Assembly (NCBI RefSeq): GCF_003286085.1
Contig: NW_020825312.1
Coordinates: 1,178,001 to 1,242,000 of the forward strand
Source of the DNA: Drosophila persimilis
Taxonomy: Eukaryota > Arthropoda > Insecta > Diptera > Drosophilidae
Length of the DNA stretch: 64,000 nucleotides
Direction of reading: 5' to 3'
Both the position numbers and the translations under genes were made by a program. The notes beneath the pieces are model-generated. The model was given only the letters and a program-made list of their open reading frames with translations, was not told where the DNA came from and searched no databases. This document shows, one piece after another, positions 62,346 to 64,000 of the stretch; within the stretch, counting starts at the first letter, position 1; each line of letters starts with the position of its first letter.

Positions 62346-64000
62346 CAGGTGTGGGATAGCTGTCGTTTACCCATACTAGTATGAAGAGATTTCGTGTGCA
62401 CCTCTAGCTATGCTCTGACTAAGCTCGCCGGAAATACGAAAACAGTTACGAATTTATCCAATTGCACTGTTCACATATTTAAATGTTTAATATATACACT
62501 TAACGGTCATTTTAAAATTCTATAAATATTAAAAAATATCAACAGGCCAGGACAAACACATGCACACACCTGGGCTTACATGCATACATATAGTATGTAT
62601 ATATATGGGACACACACACATTAAGTTTTATTGGCATGGCACTACTATAGTATACTGACCTACTTTATCTACAACTGAGATGGCTCGGCATATACCTGCT
62701 GAAAACGCCACATACTCGTACATCCATGCAAACATACTCGTATAGGGAATACAAACACAAGAATGGGGTAAAAGGTGGCACAGCAGGCGCGCTTTGATCT
62801 ATGGCCTGGCTGGCATTTTCCTTTTCCGCGAAGGTCTCTGCCAGCCACAGCTGTGAAACTTTTCAGCGGCCCACCAGCTCGAAGAGCAGAAAGTAATTTC
62901 TCCATTTTGCACGTTAATTAAATTAACAGCAAGGGTTCTTACAACAATACCCTACCTCAGCAGAACCAGGCTGAAAATAACCAACCGTAGACTATAGAAA
63001 AACCAAAGTCATCGCCAATGTGGAGATGGATAACGGCAGTCCTTTCGTGGCGATGAACTAGAAAGCAAAGCAGGATGCTAAACAACTACTACTACTAAAC
63101 TACTATTTATATAGCATTTTATAAAATTGTATCGATCTGCCCCCATTGTACGAGTATATCACGGAACCCCCATTAAAACAATTTTAAATAATTCAAAGCC
63201 ACAGACAAGAAACTGTCGTATGCCCGGGGGCAAAGTATCCCAGGGATACATATGTATCTGATGGCACTAGGAAGTTTGGGGGGACGACGACGGATCTTCC
63301 AGTCAAAGTGCGTGTACGGGAGGAATTATCAAGTGTTGTCAACGCAAACAGCCACCCACACACATGCTCGCAGATACTCGCAGTTGTCCTCCTGCAGGAC
63401 GAGTCGGGAGTGTAAGCGCTGCAGAGGCTGACGACACTAACAGAGCTTATGTAAAGTGAAAGTGTGCGCGGGCGTGTCATAAGAACGGCACATCGTCCTC
63501 TTCTCTCTCCCCCCGCTCAAACACTCTTGTTTGTGCGATTGTCTGTGCGACAATAAACGAACATATACGCACATACTCGTACGTACACATGCGAGAAATG
63601 CGTCCTGCAAGGCGAACGACCGGAAAGGCATACATAAATAAGTTTCCGGATTAAACGCACATCTTTCGACTCCTCCGTCCACCGACTCCACTTCCTTGTG
63701 CCGACATCATCATTCAGCATTGTTCCAACAGACCCGAACTGAAACAGCAGTGAAAGCGCTCTGAATTTGTGCATACTCGAACGAATGTATGAGTGCGACT
63801 GAGCCTGGGTGAACTAATTCATCGATTCGGATGGACTACTGACCACTTAACTCTTTTAATGTTCTAATGAATAATTTGCTAGATTTGAAAACATTGCAAA
63901 ACCATGTTCTTTTTAAAAGTGAATTACAATTTGTTACTAGGAGGAGCTAGGAGCCCTCCCCACCAAACCCAAAGATGTTCCATTGAATATTTAATGGTTT
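62346..64000. other. Terminal intergenic DNA, no supported gene
   Basis: ATACATATAGTATGTATATA and short CA runs occur near 62580-62625. Minus-strand frames at 63193-63480, 63437-63691 and 63517-63774 overlap one another, lack any family feature and show no splice context, so they are not called. A gene extending beyond the window edge cannot be excluded. Confidence 0.4.

Noticed and set aside
1-64000. tRNA, rRNA, CRISPR array or retroviral-type element
   Set aside because: By eye I found no convincing tRNA B-box with a matching A-box, no spaced direct-repeat array, and no reverse transcriptase, integrase or long terminal repeat signature. A covariance-model and repeat-library search would be needed to exclude small ones.

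Overview
This is a 64 kb piece of a Drosophila genome, read as raw contig sequence. The evidence is a fly odorant-receptor gene recognisable as Or69a, Drosophila-type short introns, several DINE-1 (INE-1-like Helitron-related) elements, and very microsatellite-rich AT-leaning intergenic DNA. The DINE-1 subtype and the microsatellite load suggest an obscura-group species such as D. pseudoobscura or a relative. That is an inference, because no species marker is present. Or69a lies on Muller element D (3L in D. melanogaster). If this is an obscura/affinis-group fly, the window would come from the XR arm.

Layout. Positions 1-3618 hold two intronless malate dehydrogenase genes arranged head to head (1112-2176 minus, 2595-3617 plus). 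Both have intact catalytic residues and basic N-terminal extensions that look like mitochondrial presequences. Positions 7438-12012 hold the Or69a locus. Large alternative 5' exons each encode about 325 residues of a seven-pass receptor and splice to two small shared 3' exons. Two of these 5' exons are intact (7490-8467 and 10581-11555). Between them lie a full-length but broken copy (9407-10297) and a more decayed fourth remnant (about 8610-9000). The locus is therefore a small birth-and-death array of interchangeable exons.

Positions 12013-52091 are about 40 kb with no gene I can support. They hold microsatellites, GA- and CT-rich tracts, one near-complete DINE-1 copy (44521-45080), a short DINE-1 end (22070-22110), and a few weak coding-like islands (16.8-17.1 kb, 23.5-23.66 kb). 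The region could be a cis-regulatory desert or the intron of a gene whose exons lie outside the window.

Positions 52092-54240 (plus) and 60738-62001 (minus) are two paralogous F-box/leucine-rich-repeat-like genes facing each other. They share a phase-1 intron at the same place. The first is 670 residues and appears internally expanded. The second would be 396 residues but carries a 7-bp tandem duplication that shifts its frame. Between them, near 54.77-54.96 kb, is a 61-69 bp degenerate tandem repeat. A truncated reverse DINE-1 lies beside the start of the second F-box gene (about 62105-62345), and the last 1.6 kb has no supported gene.
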